Positions 1-11,321 of a DNA stretch of 42,207 nt are shown here, piece after piece (within the stretch, counting starts at the first letter, position 1; each line of letters begins with the position of its first letter). The position numbers and the translations under genes were made by a program. The stretch lies in contig JAICYF010000004.1 of assembly GCA_025934355.1 (NCBI GenBank), positions 1 to 42,207 on the forward strand. Reading direction: 5' to 3'. Below the pieces are notes generated by a model. It had not been told where the DNA came from. It made no database searches and saw nothing but the letters and a program-made list of their open reading frames with translations. The DNA is from Acidothermaceae bacterium. GTDB taxonomy: Bacteria; Actinomycetota; Actinomycetes; Acidothermales; Acidothermaceae.

Positions 1-3000
1 TGAGTAGCGAGCTCGAACGGCTGGCGAGCCGCCCGGCTCGGCTGGCCCGGCTCGGCTTCACCCACGGCGCCCGCGCCGATCAGATCGCCGCCCGCATCGG
101 CATCTCGGACGACGCCCTCGTCGAGCTCGGGCAGGTCGCCGACCCCGACACGGCGCTTGACTCACTGGCGCACCTGCTCGATGCCGCCGCGACCGCCACC
201 GCATTGGACGACCGGCACGACGCGCTCGCCCTGCATGCAGCGCTTGACTCCGATGACGCGTTCCGAGCCCGGCTGTTCGCCGTTCTCGGGGCGAGCGCCG
301 CGCTCGGCGACCACCTGGCCACCCACCCCGGTGACTGGGCGGAACTCGCCGATCCCGACGTCGAGACCGCCCGGCCCAGTTGGCTCGGGCTGCGCACCGG
401 CCTGCTTGCCGCCGTCGAAGGCAAAACCGGCGCGCCGGCCCAAGACGCGCTGCGATCGACGTACCGCCGACTGTTGTTGCGGCTCGCCGCGCGTGACCTG
501 ACCGGCGGCCTGGAATTCGACGACGTCGCCGCTGAACTCGCCGACCTGGCCGCCGCGACGCTCGACGCCGCGCTTGAAGTGGCCCGCGCCGAGTTGCCCC
601 CCGACGCCACGCCGTGCCGGCTTGCCGTCATCGGCATGGGCAAGTGCGGGGGCCGCGAGCTCAACTACATCAGCGACGTCGACGTCGTGTTTGTCGCCGA
701 ACCGGCCGCCGACGCCGCCCTGGCCGACGGCGGCGCCGCAGACGAGACCGCCGCCCTGCGCACCGCGAGCCAGCTCGCCACCGGAATCATCCGCGCCTGC
801 GCGCCGATCTGGCAGGTCGACGCGGCGCTTCGTCCCGAAGGCAAGATGGGTCCGCTGGTGCGCACGCTGGCCAGCCACGTCGCCTATTACCAGCGCTGGG
901 CGAAGACGTGGGAGTTCCAGGCGCTGTTGAAAGCCAGGCCGGTCGCGGGTGACCTCGAGCTCGGCCAGGCGTACGTCGACGCGCTGCGTCCGATGGTGTG
1001 GGAGGCAGGCGGCCGCGAGCACTTCGTCGAGGACGTACAGGCGATGCGCCGCCGGGTCGAGTCGGCGTTGCCGGCCGGGGAGGCCGAGCGCGAGTTGAAA
1101 CTCGGCCCGGGCGGCTTGCGCGACGTCGAGTTCGCCGTTCAACTGCTGCAACTCGTGCACGGTCGTGGCGACGAGGGCTTGCGCAGCGCCACCACGCTGA
1201 CCGCGCTACGCGAGTTGTCGGACGGCGGATATGTCGGCCGCGACGACGCCGCCGCGCTGTCGGCCGCCTACCGCTGGCTTCGCACCATCGAGCACCGGCT
1301 GCAGCTCTACCGGCTGCGCCGAACCCATACCCTGCCAACCGCGGACGACGAGCTGCGCCGGCTCGGCCGGGGCATGGGCTACCGACGCGACCCAGTCCGG
1401 GAGCTGCTTTCCGAACACGGCAAGCACGCCCGCGAGGTGCGTCGGCTGCACGAGAAGTTGTTCTACCGCCCGCTTTTGCTCGCGGTCGCCCGGCTTCCTG
1501 GCGGAGAGGCGCGGCTGTCGGTCGACGCTGCGGCCGCCCGACTCGAGGCGCTTGGCTACGCCGACCCGGCCCGTGCGCTCCAGCACCTTGAGGCGCTGAC
1601 CACCGGCGTGAGTCGGCGGGCGGCGATCCAACGCACCCTGCTCCCGGTGATGCTCGGCTGGTTCGCCGACGCGCCCGACCCCGACGCCGGGTTGCTCGCG
1701 TTCCGCCAGGTGTCCGACGCGCTTGGGGAAACGCCGTGGTACCTGCGGTTGCTTCGTGACGAGGGCGCGGCGGCCGAGCACCTCGCCACCATCCTGGCCA
1801 GCAGCCGGTACGCCGTGGAGCTGTTCTTACGAGCACCCGAGTCGGTGGCCATGCTCGGTGAGTCAGCCAGCGACGAGCCCGGTCCGCACCAGCTCATGCC
1901 GCGGTCGCTGACCGACCTCACCGCCGAACTGCTCGCCGCCGCCCGGCGCTACGCCGATCCGGGGCAGGCGGCCGCGACCGCGCGGGGGCTGCGTCGTCGC
2001 GAGCTGCTTCGGGTGGCCTGCGCCGACCTGCTCGGGCTGCTCGACGTCGACCAGGTCGGGCGGTCGCTTTCCGACGTCACGGCCGCGACCTTGGAGGCGG
2101 TGCTCGACGCGGTGGTCCGTGACGCCGAAGCCAAGCGCGGCGGACCGTTGCCGATGCGGCTGGCGATCATCGGCATGGGCCGGCTCGGAGGGCACGAGCA
2201 GGGCTACGGCAGCGATGCCGACGTGCTGTTCGTGCACGAGCCGGTTGACGGCGCGGAGGAGTCGGAGGCGGCGGCCGCCGCGCACGCGGTCGCGAACGAG
2301 CTGCGTCGGCTGCTCTCCATCCCAGCGCCCGAGCCGGCCGTGGAGGTCGACGCCGACCTGCGGCCCGAGGGTCGGCAGGGACCGCTCACCCGCAGCGTCG
2401 GCTCGCACGCCGCCTATTACGCCCGGTGGTCAAAAGTCTGGGAAAGCCAAGCATTGTTGCGGGCCCGCCCGCTGGCCGGAGACCTTGACGTCGGCCGCCG
2501 TTTCGAGGAACTCATCGCACCGATCCGGTGGCCCGCCGCCGGCGTCACGTCGTCCGATATACGAGAGATCCGGCGGATAAAGGCGCGGGTCGAAAAGGAG
2601 CGGCTGCCGCGCGGGGCCGATCCCGCGCTCAACACCAAGCTCGGTCGCGGTGGTCTGGCGGACGTCGAATGGACCGTGCAACTTCTCCAGTTACGCCACG
2701 CGGGTGAGATTGACGGGCTGCGGACGACGTCCACGCTGGCGGCCCTGGACGCCGCCCGGGCGGCCGGCCTGGTCGACGAATCGGACGCCGAGACGCTGTC
2801 CACGGCGTGGCGATTGGCCTCTCAGGTGCGGAATGCGCTGGTGCTGGCCAAAGGAAAACCAGTTGACGCGATTCCCACAGTTTTGCGCGAGGTGGTAGGC
2901 ATCGCGCGTCTGGTCGGCTACTCTCCGTCGCAGTCCGGTGACTTCCTGGACGTGTATCGACGGGTGACCCGGCGATCCCGGGCCGTCGTGGAGAGGGTGT

Positions 3001-3011
3001 TTTACGGGTGA
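1..3011 (+). CDS. glnE: Bifunctional glutamine synthetase adenylyltransferase/deadenylylase (5' edge truncated by about one base)
   Basis: Frame 3 is open from the window edge (SSELERLASRPARLARLGFTHG...). Two nucleotidyltransferase domains with GMGKCGGRELNYISDVDVVFV and GMGRLGGHEQGYGSDADVLFV. The visible 'tgagtagc' fits a GTG start one base outside the window. Confidence 0.96.
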   Translation, partial: SSELERLASRPARLARLGFTHGARADQIAARIGISDDALVELGQVADPDTALDSLAHLLDAAATATALDDRHDALALHAALDSDDAFRARLFAVLGASAALGDHLATHPGDWAELADPDVETARPSWLGLRTGLLAAVEGKTGAPAQDALRSTYRRLLLRLAARDLTGGLEFDDVAAELADLAAATLDAALEVARAELPPDATPCRLAVIGMGKCGGRELNYISDVDVVFVAEPAADAALADGGAADETAALRTASQLATGIIRACAPIWQVDAALRPEGKMGPLVRTLASHVAYYQRWAKTWEFQALLKARPVAGDLELGQAYVDALRPMVWEAGGREHFVEDVQAMRRRVESALPAGEAERELKLGPGGLRDVEFAVQLLQLVHGRGDEGLRSATTLTALRELSDGGYVGRDDAAALSAAYRWLRTIEHRLQLYRLRRTHTLPTADDELRRLGRGMGYRRDPVRELLSEHGKHAREVRRLHEKLFYRPLLLAVARLPGGEARLSVDAAAARLEALGYADPARALQHLEALTTGVSRRAAIQRTLLPVMLGWFADAPDPDAGLLAFRQVSDALGETPWYLRLLRDEGAAAEHLATILASSRYAVELFLRAPESVAMLGESASDEPGPHQLMPRSLTDLTAELLAAARRYADPGQAAATARGLRRRELLRVACADLLGLLDVDQVGRSLSDVTAATLEAVLDAVVRDAEAKRGGPLPMRLAIIGMGRLGGHEQGYGSDADVLFVHEPVDGAEESEAAAAAHAVANELRRLLSIPAPEPAVEVDADLRPEGRQGPLTRSVGSHAAYYARWSKVWESQALLRARPLAGDLDVGRRFEELIAPIRWPAAGVTSSDIREIRRIKARVEKERLPRGADPALNTKLGRGGLADVEWTVQLLQLRHAGEIDGLRTTSTLAALDAARAAGLVDESDAETLSTAWRLASQVRNALVLAKGKPVDAIPTVLREVVGIARLVGYSPSQSGDFLDVYRRVTRRSRAVVERVFYG

Positions 3012-3050
3012 CCACGAATAGATCCGCGCTGGGCGGGCCAGCCGGTGGAC

Positions 3051-3125
3051 GCCCGGCGGATGCGTGCCCGGCGGATGCGTGCCCGGCGGATGCGTGCCCG
3101 GCGGATGCATGCCCGGCGGATGCAT
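3051..3125 (+). repeat. Five 15-bp tandem repeats (gcccggcggatgcgt/gcccggcggatgcat)
   Basis: Read directly: units at 3051, 3066, 3081, 3096 and 3111. Confidence 0.95.
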
Positions 3126-4452
3126 GGCATTGACTACTGAGGACGAACGGACGGGGTTGTCCGCGACGGGGGCAGGCACCGCGACGCAGGCTCCGCCAGG
3201 CGCGGCTCGCGAGAGTGTTTTGCGCAACCGCGAATTCCGTGGCGTCGTCATGGCGCAGGCAACCAGCGAGTGCGGCGACCAGATTGCGGCGATCGCCATC
3301 TCGTTGCTCGTCTACGGCCGGTCCAACAGCCCGTTCCTCGCGGCGGCGACCTACGCGGTGACCTACGTTCCGTGGGTGTTCGGCAGCATCGTGTTGTCGC
3401 CGCTGGCCGATCGCTTCCCGCGGCGCAACGTGATGCTTACCTGCGACGCCGGCCGGGCGGTCGTCATCAGCTTGCTGGCGCTCGCCAGCTTCGTCCACGG
3501 CATGCCGATCGGGGCGTTGATCGCCCTGGTGCTGCTCTCGAGTTTCTTCTCCCCGCCGTTCTCCTCGGCGCGGGGCGCGACGCTGCCCGACATCTTCGAA
3601 AGCGGCAGCCGTTACGTGCGCGCGGTGGCGATCAGCCGGATTTTGCAGCAGGTCGACCAGGTGTTCGGCTTCGCACTCGGTGGCCTCGTCGTCGCGGCCG
3701 TCACCCCGCGCGGCGCGCTCGCGCTCGACGCGCTCACCTTCGTCGCCTCGTACGGGTTGATTCACACCCACCTTTCGCTGCGTCCGCCGGCCGACGGCAG
3801 GGGGCGACCGACGATCTCGTCGCTGCTGCGCGGCGCGATCCCCGACCTCGCCATCGTTTGGCGGCACCCGGCGCGTCGCGCACTGCTGATGTTCAGCGCA
3901 TTCTCACTGATCTTCTTGATCGCGCCCGACAGTCTCGCGGTCGCGTACGCCCGCCAGCACGGCCACGGCGCGGTCGTGGCCGGCATCCTCGCCGCGTCGC
4001 AGCCGCTCGGCGTGGCCCTTGGCGCGTGGGCGTTCATCAGATTCGTCCCGGTGCAGCGGCAGGGCCGCTACCTGTTGCCGCTTGGCGTCGTCGGCGCGAC
4101 GTGCCTCATTCTCACCTGCGTGGTGCCGCCGATCGGCGTGCTGTGCGTGCTGTGGGTAGGTAGCGGTCTGGCGCAGGCGTTCTTGGTGGCCACGATCGCG
4201 GCCTACAACGTGGTGACCGAGCGGGCCTTGCGCGGTCGCGCCAATGGCCTCGCCGCCGCCACCATCGCGGTGACCCAAGGCGTCGGCTTCTTGTTGTGGG
4301 GCGCGGTCGCCGAATGGCGGGGCGCCGCCGCAGGCGTGGCCTGGGCTGGGATTACCGGCCTGCTCATCATGGCGGTCGCCCGCTATCTGTGGCCGAACGA
4401 AGTGATCGACGGCGCGTGGGCGCGGCTGGCCAGCGCTCACGACGAGCACTGA
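3064..4452 (+). CDS. MFS transporter (start uncertain; ATG 3124 also plausible)
   Basis: Twelve-TM-like hydrophobic pattern; MFS-like 'LADRFPRRNVMLTCDAGRA' loop. Confidence 0.85.
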   Translation: MPGGCVPGGCVPGGCMPGGCMALTTEDERTGLSATGAGTATQAPPGAARESVLRNREFRGVVMAQATSECGDQIAAIAISLLVYGRSNSPFLAAATYAVTYVPWVFGSIVLSPLADRFPRRNVMLTCDAGRAVVISLLALASFVHGMPIGALIALVLLSSFFSPPFSSARGATLPDIFESGSRYVRAVAISRILQQVDQVFGFALGGLVVAAVTPRGALALDALTFVASYGLIHTHLSLRPPADGRGRPTISSLLRGAIPDLAIVWRHPARRALLMFSAFSLIFLIAPDSLAVAYARQHGHGAVVAGILAASQPLGVALGAWAFIRFVPVQRQGRYLLPLGVVGATCLILTCVVPPIGVLCVLWVGSGLAQAFLVATIAAYNVVTERALRGRANGLAAATIAVTQGVGFLLWGAVAEWRGAAAGVAWAGITGLLIMAVARYLWPNEVIDGAWARLASAHDEH

Positions 4453-4469
4453 CAGCACTGGGCGAGCCG

Positions 4470-5546
4470 CTACCCGGAGTGGTGCGGCGGTGCTGCGGGC
4501 GGCGGGTCGATCGCCGACTCGCTGTCGGCGGGCAGCCGGATCACCGCATTGTCCGGCGACGCGACGCCGTCCGGTGACCGGTGTTGATCTGAGGCGCGGT
4601 GTTCGTCGGACGACGCGTGCCCAAGCGGGCGCGGGCGCCGCTCCATCGACGCGCCGTCGCTCCCGCGTACCGCGACGAATTCTCCGCTCGGCGTGTAGGC
4701 CGGGCGTCCGGTGAGCACCCGCTGTATTAAAAAGCCAAGCGCTAGGACGACGACGCCGCCCACGGCGTCCAAGACGAAGTGGTTAGCGGTGCCGATGATG
4801 ACGAAGAATGTCGCGGCGGGATAGAGCAAACCGAGCGCGCGCAGCCACCATCGCCGGCTCAGCATAAACAGCGTGATGCCGGCCCACAGCGACCAACCGA
4901 TGTGCAACGACGGCATCGCGGCGAACTGATTCGAGACCTTCGCGACGTCGCCGGACCCCCAGGATCCCCAGGTGTGGTACTTCACCACGGTGTCGATGAA
5001 GGTCTGCGACGACATCAGTCGCGGCGGTGCGAGCGGATAGAACCAAAATCCCAGCGCCGCAAGACCATTTGCCGCATACAGCGCAGTGCGCACCGAGCGG
5101 TAGTTGAGCGGGTGCTTGACGTAGACCCAGACCAACACCGCGATGACGATGATGAAGTGCATCACCGCGTAGTAGTAATCGCTGATGTTGGCCAGCCAGT
5201 GCCAACCGCCCCAATGCACGGCATCGACAAACCGGTTGAGCGAATGCTCGATGTCGATGCCCATCGACTTCTCGGCGTCGAGGACGGTGCGGGCGTGTTG
5301 TTGCGCGGGAGTCTCGTGGGTGGGCACCGCGTTGCGGATGAGCGAGTAGACCCAGTAGCTCAGCAGGATGAACGCGACCTCTTGCCACAGCCGGGGCCGC
5401 CGCTGTCGGCGCATCCGCTCGGGGAGCAGCGGACCGAGCGGCTGCCAGTGCCGCCGATGCTGGTTCACAATGACCGGTCTATCGGGCGCACCGTCGGAAG
5501 ACGACACCGGTCGCTCTCCCGTCATCTCGACGCCGGCACCTCCCAC
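4470..5546 (-). CDS. PAP2 superfamily phosphatase (Aur1/Ipt1-like)
   Basis: Multiple TM segments; 'AAMPSLHIGWSLW' and 'GTANHFVLDAVGG' PAP2-type motifs. Confidence 0.85.
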   Translation of the reverse strand: MGGAGVEMTGERPVSSSDGAPDRPVIVNQHRRHWQPLGPLLPERMRRQRRPRLWQEVAFILLSYWVYSLIRNAVPTHETPAQQHARTVLDAEKSMGIDIEHSLNRFVDAVHWGGWHWLANISDYYYAVMHFIIVIAVLVWVYVKHPLNYRSVRTALYAANGLAALGFWFYPLAPPRLMSSQTFIDTVVKYHTWGSWGSGDVAKVSNQFAAMPSLHIGWSLWAGITLFMLSRRWWLRALGLLYPAATFFVIIGTANHFVLDAVGGVVVLALGFLIQRVLTGRPAYTPSGEFVAVRGSDGASMERRPRPLGHASSDEHRASDQHRSPDGVASPDNAVIRLPADSESAIDPPPAAPPHHSG

Positions 5547-5786
5547 GACCAGCCATCTTGGCAGACCTGGGCACCCGCGTGCTCACTCATTGATCGTCTC
5601 GCGACCGCTGCGCGGCGTCGCGTTCGCCCGTCGCGTAACACCCGCCTGGATAGTCCGCGTTATCCGATGCGGCTCGATTTGCGGCGATAGCCTGCCGAGG
5701 AACATCACGGCGCGTGCGGTAGCGGCGTCGTCCGCGGGACCTCCGCAGCCAGGGCACGAACGACGCGAGACAGAGATCACGACGAT

Positions 5787-7118
5787 ATGAAGCTACGAGC
5801 GATGTTGGCCGGCCTGTCGGCGGCACTGGTTGGCGGCGCCGTTTTGGTGGCGCTGCCCGCAGTGGCCATGGCGGACCAGACGGCGTTGTCGGCGCACAGC
5901 TGGGATTCTGGGCTGCACGCGACCACCAGCGCGTACTTCGACAGCGTGCACGCGTGGGGCCAACGCCAGACGGCGGGCGCGTGGGGCACCGGGCCGGTCA
6001 ACTACATGTCCGGCGCGACCGCGGCGCACACGGCGTCGTCGTCCGGCACGCTCAGCGTGGCGATCGACGGCACGTACTGCCCGGGCGGAGCGTGCGCCTA
6101 CGGCGGGGGCTCCGGCTACAAGTCCTTCGTGCAGTTCTGGAACGACCCGGCGAACTTCATCGCGTTCGGGCTCATCCACGACCCCGGTGTGTCGCCGAGC
6201 GGCACGACATTGATGATCGAGGGCGCGGCAAACGGCAAGCCGGTCGGCGGTTACTGGCCGAACGGCGCGCTCTCCGGCAAGTCGCATCTGTTCACGATCA
6301 AGTGGACGGCGGGCGGCATCACGCTCACCATCGACAACCAGAAGACCGTCGGCCCGTACCCGGTCGCTGAGTCGCACCCGTCAATCTCGTTCCTCGCGGC
6401 CGGCCGGAACACCCGCGACACCGTCGACGCCACGTTCCACAACATCTCGTTCTCGTCGGGGTCGGTGGCGGCGCAAACCGTCACCGTTCCGAGCGGGACG
6501 CCGTACCTGACCTACACCGCGTCGGTGGCCGCCAGCGGCACCGGCACCGGGTATTCGGCGTACATCAACGCGCACGACGCGAGCGACAACGCGATCTCGG
6601 TCGGCATCCAGATTGACAAGGCGTCGCCAGAATCAGCCGGCCAACCGTACTTCACCTGGGAGCGCGTGCAGGGCGGCGCGTTCACCTACAACTACGTCGC
6701 GCCGGCGCCGAGCGGCGCGCAGCAGATCACGTTGAAGTGGTGGTCCGATAGCAACACCGCGGTGTTCTTCGTCGGGTCGACACCAATCGCCGACATCTCG
6801 CTGCAGTTGGTTCCGCGGCTGTTCTTCGGGGCGGAAGGCGACGCGCGCCTCAACGGCGACACCGTCAACTCCACGGTTTCGAATGTGCAGATCAGCGCTG
6901 GCAACAACTGTCCGGCGTACTGCGGACTCAACGGTTCGTGGAACACCCGAGATTTCAACACCCACGGGCTAAAGGCGACGAACACCAACGGCCAAGGCCA
7001 AAACGGCGCGAGCTTCTCTGTCACCGGAACGGTTTCCGGGTTGGCCGCGGGCCACGACTGGGACTCCGACACGGTCGCTGGCGTGGCGATGATCGCGCAG
7101 TACTGGAACGGCGCGTAG
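5787..7118 (+). CDS. Secreted protein of unknown function, possible tandem jelly-roll/LamG-like domains
   Basis: N-terminal signal peptide MKLRAMLAGLSAALVGGAVLVALPAVAMA; beta-rich sequence with two similarly patterned halves. Confidence 0.7.
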   Translation: MKLRAMLAGLSAALVGGAVLVALPAVAMADQTALSAHSWDSGLHATTSAYFDSVHAWGQRQTAGAWGTGPVNYMSGATAAHTASSSGTLSVAIDGTYCPGGACAYGGGSGYKSFVQFWNDPANFIAFGLIHDPGVSPSGTTLMIEGAANGKPVGGYWPNGALSGKSHLFTIKWTAGGITLTIDNQKTVGPYPVAESHPSISFLAAGRNTRDTVDATFHNISFSSGSVAAQTVTVPSGTPYLTYTASVAASGTGTGYSAYINAHDASDNAISVGIQIDKASPESAGQPYFTWERVQGGAFTYNYVAPAPSGAQQITLKWWSDSNTAVFFVGSTPIADISLQLVPRLFFGAEGDARLNGDTVNSTVSNVQISAGNNCPAYCGLNGSWNTRDFNTHGLKATNTNGQGQNGASFSVTGTVSGLAAGHDWDSDTVAGVAMIAQYWNGA

Positions 7119-7262
7119 CCGCCAGCGACGGTTAACCGCGAGTGACGCTGCACGAGTGACGCTTCGCCGCGCGGCAGGTCTGTAGCTGGTCGACGTTGGC
7201 CGGTTTCTATCCCGCCGAACGTCTACCAGCCGCGACCTCCGATCGTTCCCACACACCGTGAA

Positions 7263-7305
7263 AACGAATGGAGACCCTGGCGTCTCGCCAAGGCCTCCAC
7301 CCGTT
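7263..7305 (-). terminator. Hairpin downstream of glnA
   Basis: GGAG-A-CC-C-TGGCG-TCT-CGCCA-A-GG-C-CTCC with outer AACG/CGTT pairing; minus-strand 3' flank CGTTTTC. Confidence 0.55.
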
Positions 7306-7315
7306 CTCTGCTGGA

Positions 7316-8740
<1,425 letters not shown>

Positions 8741-8883
8741 GTCTCTCCTCCAGAAGGCGTGGGCAGGCCGGACAGCCGATGCGTCGAAGCTAGGGGCTCG
8801 CGGTTTCCCGGCGGTGTCCCGCATGTTTCCGCCGCGTTACGTCGGGGCCTAGCTACTGCTCGGACGACGTTATCGTTGCGCAC

Positions 8884-9366
8884 GTGGCGCGTGACACTAG
8901 ACGAGCGGTCGGATCATGGCTTGAGGGCCCTGGCGCCGCGGTTCAAGACTCAGACCCGACCAGCTATCCGGGGAAGCGGCTTGGCTTGCCGCCGGCCGGC
9001 GCCGGCTCGGTCGCCGGTTTTGGCCGCCGCTTCGCCGCGCTGCTGATCGATTGGATCGTCTGCGTGCTGATCGCCTCGGCGCTCACCAGGCACGCCGCTT
9101 TCGACGGGCGCGACCCGGTGAACCCGGGCTGGCCGGTGCTGGTGCTGGCCGTCGAGTACATCGCGTTGCTCGGCACGGTCGGCACCACGCTTGGCATGCG
9201 ATTGCTCGGCATCGGCGTGCGACGGCTCGACGGCGGCCGGGTGGCCTGGTTGTGGGTCATCGTGCGCACCGTGCTGCTGATACTCGTGATTCCCGCGGTC
9301 GTCTACGACCGCGACCAGCGCGGCTTGCATGACAAGGCGGCTGGCGTGATCGCCGTCCGGCTTTGA
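8884..9366 (+). CDS. RDD family membrane protein
   Basis: GFGRRFAALLIDWIVCVLIAS and GTTLGMRLLGIGVRRLDG; adjacent to glnA as in many actinobacteria. Confidence 0.9.
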   Translation: MARDTRRAVGSWLEGPGAAVQDSDPTSYPGKRLGLPPAGAGSVAGFGRRFAALLIDWIVCVLIASALTRHAAFDGRDPVNPGWPVLVLAVEYIALLGTVGTTLGMRLLGIGVRRLDGGRVAWLWVIVRTVLLILVIPAVVYDRDQRGLHDKAAGVIAVRL

Positions 9367-9507
9367 TCGCCCTCGGCCACGATCGCACTGAGCACCGCGC
9401 TTAGCCGGGCGGCGACCAAGGGTGCGTTCGGTCCACATGGCGTCCCGAGCGTGAGCGAGTAGGCAAACCGCCGTAGTCGGCTACTCGGCCAGTGGTCAGC
9501 CTGGCGT

Positions 9508-9915
9508 TTAGCCCGAGCTAGGGGAGCGGAGAGGCAGCGTTGCGCCGTCAGCACTGCGTACAACAGGCCGGTCGCCGAGAGGCATCGACAGTCTGACATC
9601 AACGGTCGCGTGTTTGCCGTCGCTTCCGATGCCTGCGCAGTTGCTGCCGCGCCCGTGGTTGACAACGTCGTCCACGGTTACGGTGGTTGCGGTCTCGTGG
9701 ACTTGCACGGAGAACTGGCCAAAGCAAAAGCCGGCGGTGCTCCAGGGAAATTGAATCGCAATGCTCGTCGAGCCGCTGGTTCCCAACACACCATCGGGCC
9801 GGATGGATGCGGCCGTCTCCTTCTGGCGATTGAGGTGGAGAACCAGGCCGGCAACGAGAGCACCGGCGACCACGACGATCATGACCCCAAGGAGGCGTCG
9901 GCGGTTCGACGTCAT
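9508..9915 (-). CDS. Small membrane-anchored/secreted protein of unknown function
   Basis: ATG at 9915 gives MTSNRRRLLGVMIVVVAGALVAGLVLHL (single N-terminal TM); AAGGAG upstream. Confidence 0.6.
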   Translation of the reverse strand: MTSNRRRLLGVMIVVVAGALVAGLVLHLNRQKETAASIRPDGVLGTSGSTSIAIQFPWSTAGFCFGQFSVQVHETATTVTVDDVVNHGRGSNCAGIGSDGKHATVDVRLSMPLGDRPVVRSADGATLPLRSPSSG

Positions 9916-10100
9916 GGTCACGGGGGACCGCTCCTTTCGCAACGAACCCCTTGACTCAGGCAGCGCTGACGAGAGCCGATTGTCAGTTGATGCGGTGCAT
10001 AGTGTCTTGTCAGCGACACGATGCTTCACGATGCACGATCGGGCTAGTCAGTGTGCTCTCGCCGCCAAAGATACCGTCCAACAGTGCTCATCCCCGTGAC

Positions 10101-11204
10101 TCAGTCCAACGTTACTCCGAGAGGACCTAAAACGGAGCTAATCGGCATCTCCCATCCCTTGGTGCAATCTGCACCCTGACCGATGATGATTCCGGCGGCC
10201 GTAGCCGTGGTTGAAGAATCCAAGAAATAGACGGGCCCTCCACTATCGCCGGGCTGGCTGAGGCAGCTGAGAGTGCCCGAGACCGCCAGGGTCAGATGGC
10301 AGGTGTAGTCGCCATTCGTGAAATGGACGCACTGATTCTGCGCGGTGATATTCGCTCCACAGGATTGAAGCGATACTGAGCCATCAAAGCACAGCGCCTC
10401 CCCTACGACGCCATCATCATGTCCGACGATGCTAACGCCGTTGGTACACGTGCCGCATCCGCTGTAAACAAATCCCTCGGAGCTCGTGACGGTGACTGAT
10501 TGCTCGTCGTAGCCCCCAGAACTTAGCAGAAGCGTGTGCGTTGAGCCTACGGTGTTCGAGCCGTTGGAGAAGACCCTCGTGCCGCAGTGACCCGCGGTTA
10601 CAACGTAGTAGTGATTGGACGAATCATGTACGCCAAAGCTGCTAGAACAAAAGCCGCCAGAGTAATTCAGCCTGTCGCCACCCGACCAGGGCAGGTGATC
10701 GGCCATGCGGGATGTCTCCGACGAGCGCGTAGCCTGGTATAGGCTGACCATGCCCCCATACTCGCGACCCCACTTCGCGCTGTCGGCCGAGGTCGGTGAA
10801 TGAGCCAGTCCAACCGCAATCGAGTTCGATGCGGGATCCGGGCCCCATTGCAGGACGTCGCTCTGAGGGCTGCTAAACACGGCGCTCGAGACTTGATCCA
10901 TTGTTTTGGTGAGCTGCTGAGAACTAAATCTCACCACATCGGTGGACATCTGCAACCCACCGCCGGATTCTTGGACGGCTCTGGATAAAGACAACTGCGC
11001 CGTCGGCGGTGCCGTATCCGCAATCTGGACATGCAGCATGCCCATGCGGTCGATGAATACGCCGGCAAAGTCCGCGGGATCCGAAGCAGTTAGCGCTTCA
11101 ATGGAGGCGAGGACGGAAAGCGGCGCGTCGGTCCTCGATTGCTCGGCGCTGCGATAATCGGACGCTCGCGCACTGGGAGATCCGCTGCAAACAGCGACTA
11201 CCAT
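10101..11204 (-). CDS. Secreted trypsin-like (S1) serine protease; N-terminus possibly interrupted
   Basis: VVTAGHC and QPGDSGGPVYF motifs, multiple Cys. The original start may be ATG at 11249, separated by an in-frame TGA (see findings). Confidence 0.85.
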   Translation of the reverse strand: MVVAVCSGSPSARASDYRSAEQSRTDAPLSVLASIEALTASDPADFAGVFIDRMGMLHVQIADTAPPTAQLSLSRAVQESGGGLQMSTDVVRFSSQQLTKTMDQVSSAVFSSPQSDVLQWGPDPASNSIAVGLAHSPTSADSAKWGREYGGMVSLYQATRSSETSRMADHLPWSGGDRLNYSGGFCSSSFGVHDSSNHYYVVTAGHCGTRVFSNGSNTVGSTHTLLLSSGGYDEQSVTVTSSEGFVYSGCGTCTNGVSIVGHDDGVVGEALCFDGSVSLQSCGANITAQNQCVHFTNGDYTCHLTLAVSGTLSCLSQPGDSGGPVYFLDSSTTATAAGIIIGQGADCTKGWEMPISSVLGPLGVTLD

Positions 11205-11315
11205 GGTCGCGATACCAACAGCCGCCTGTCAGGCGCGTGCGTGCAGCATTCGCTCTTCTCCCCGGTGGATCGCGCCCAAAATGCGCACGGACATGATGAT
11301 CGTTGGACTGCGGTG

Positions 11316-11321
11316 TGTCAA
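11316..11321 (-). promoter_or_regulatory. Candidate -35 (TTGACA) for the protease gene
   Basis: Minus strand TTGACA followed about 17 nt later by a weak CATCAT-like -10; a Shine-Dalgarno and ATG at 11249 lie downstream. Confidence 0.35.

Noticed and set aside
162-1160. 332-aa minus-strand ORF
   Set aside because: Antisense to glnE; high-GC shadow frame.
2629-3867. 412-aa minus-strand ORF with GHASAGHASAG repeats
   Set aside because: Spans the glnE end, the 15-bp tandem repeat and the MFS start on the opposite strand; repeat peptide is a by-product of the DNA repeat.
11229-11231. Selenocysteine codon interpretation of the in-frame TGA in the protease leader
   Set aside because: No SECIS-like element recognised and position within a signal peptide makes Sec functionally implausible; mutation or reinitiation is simpler.
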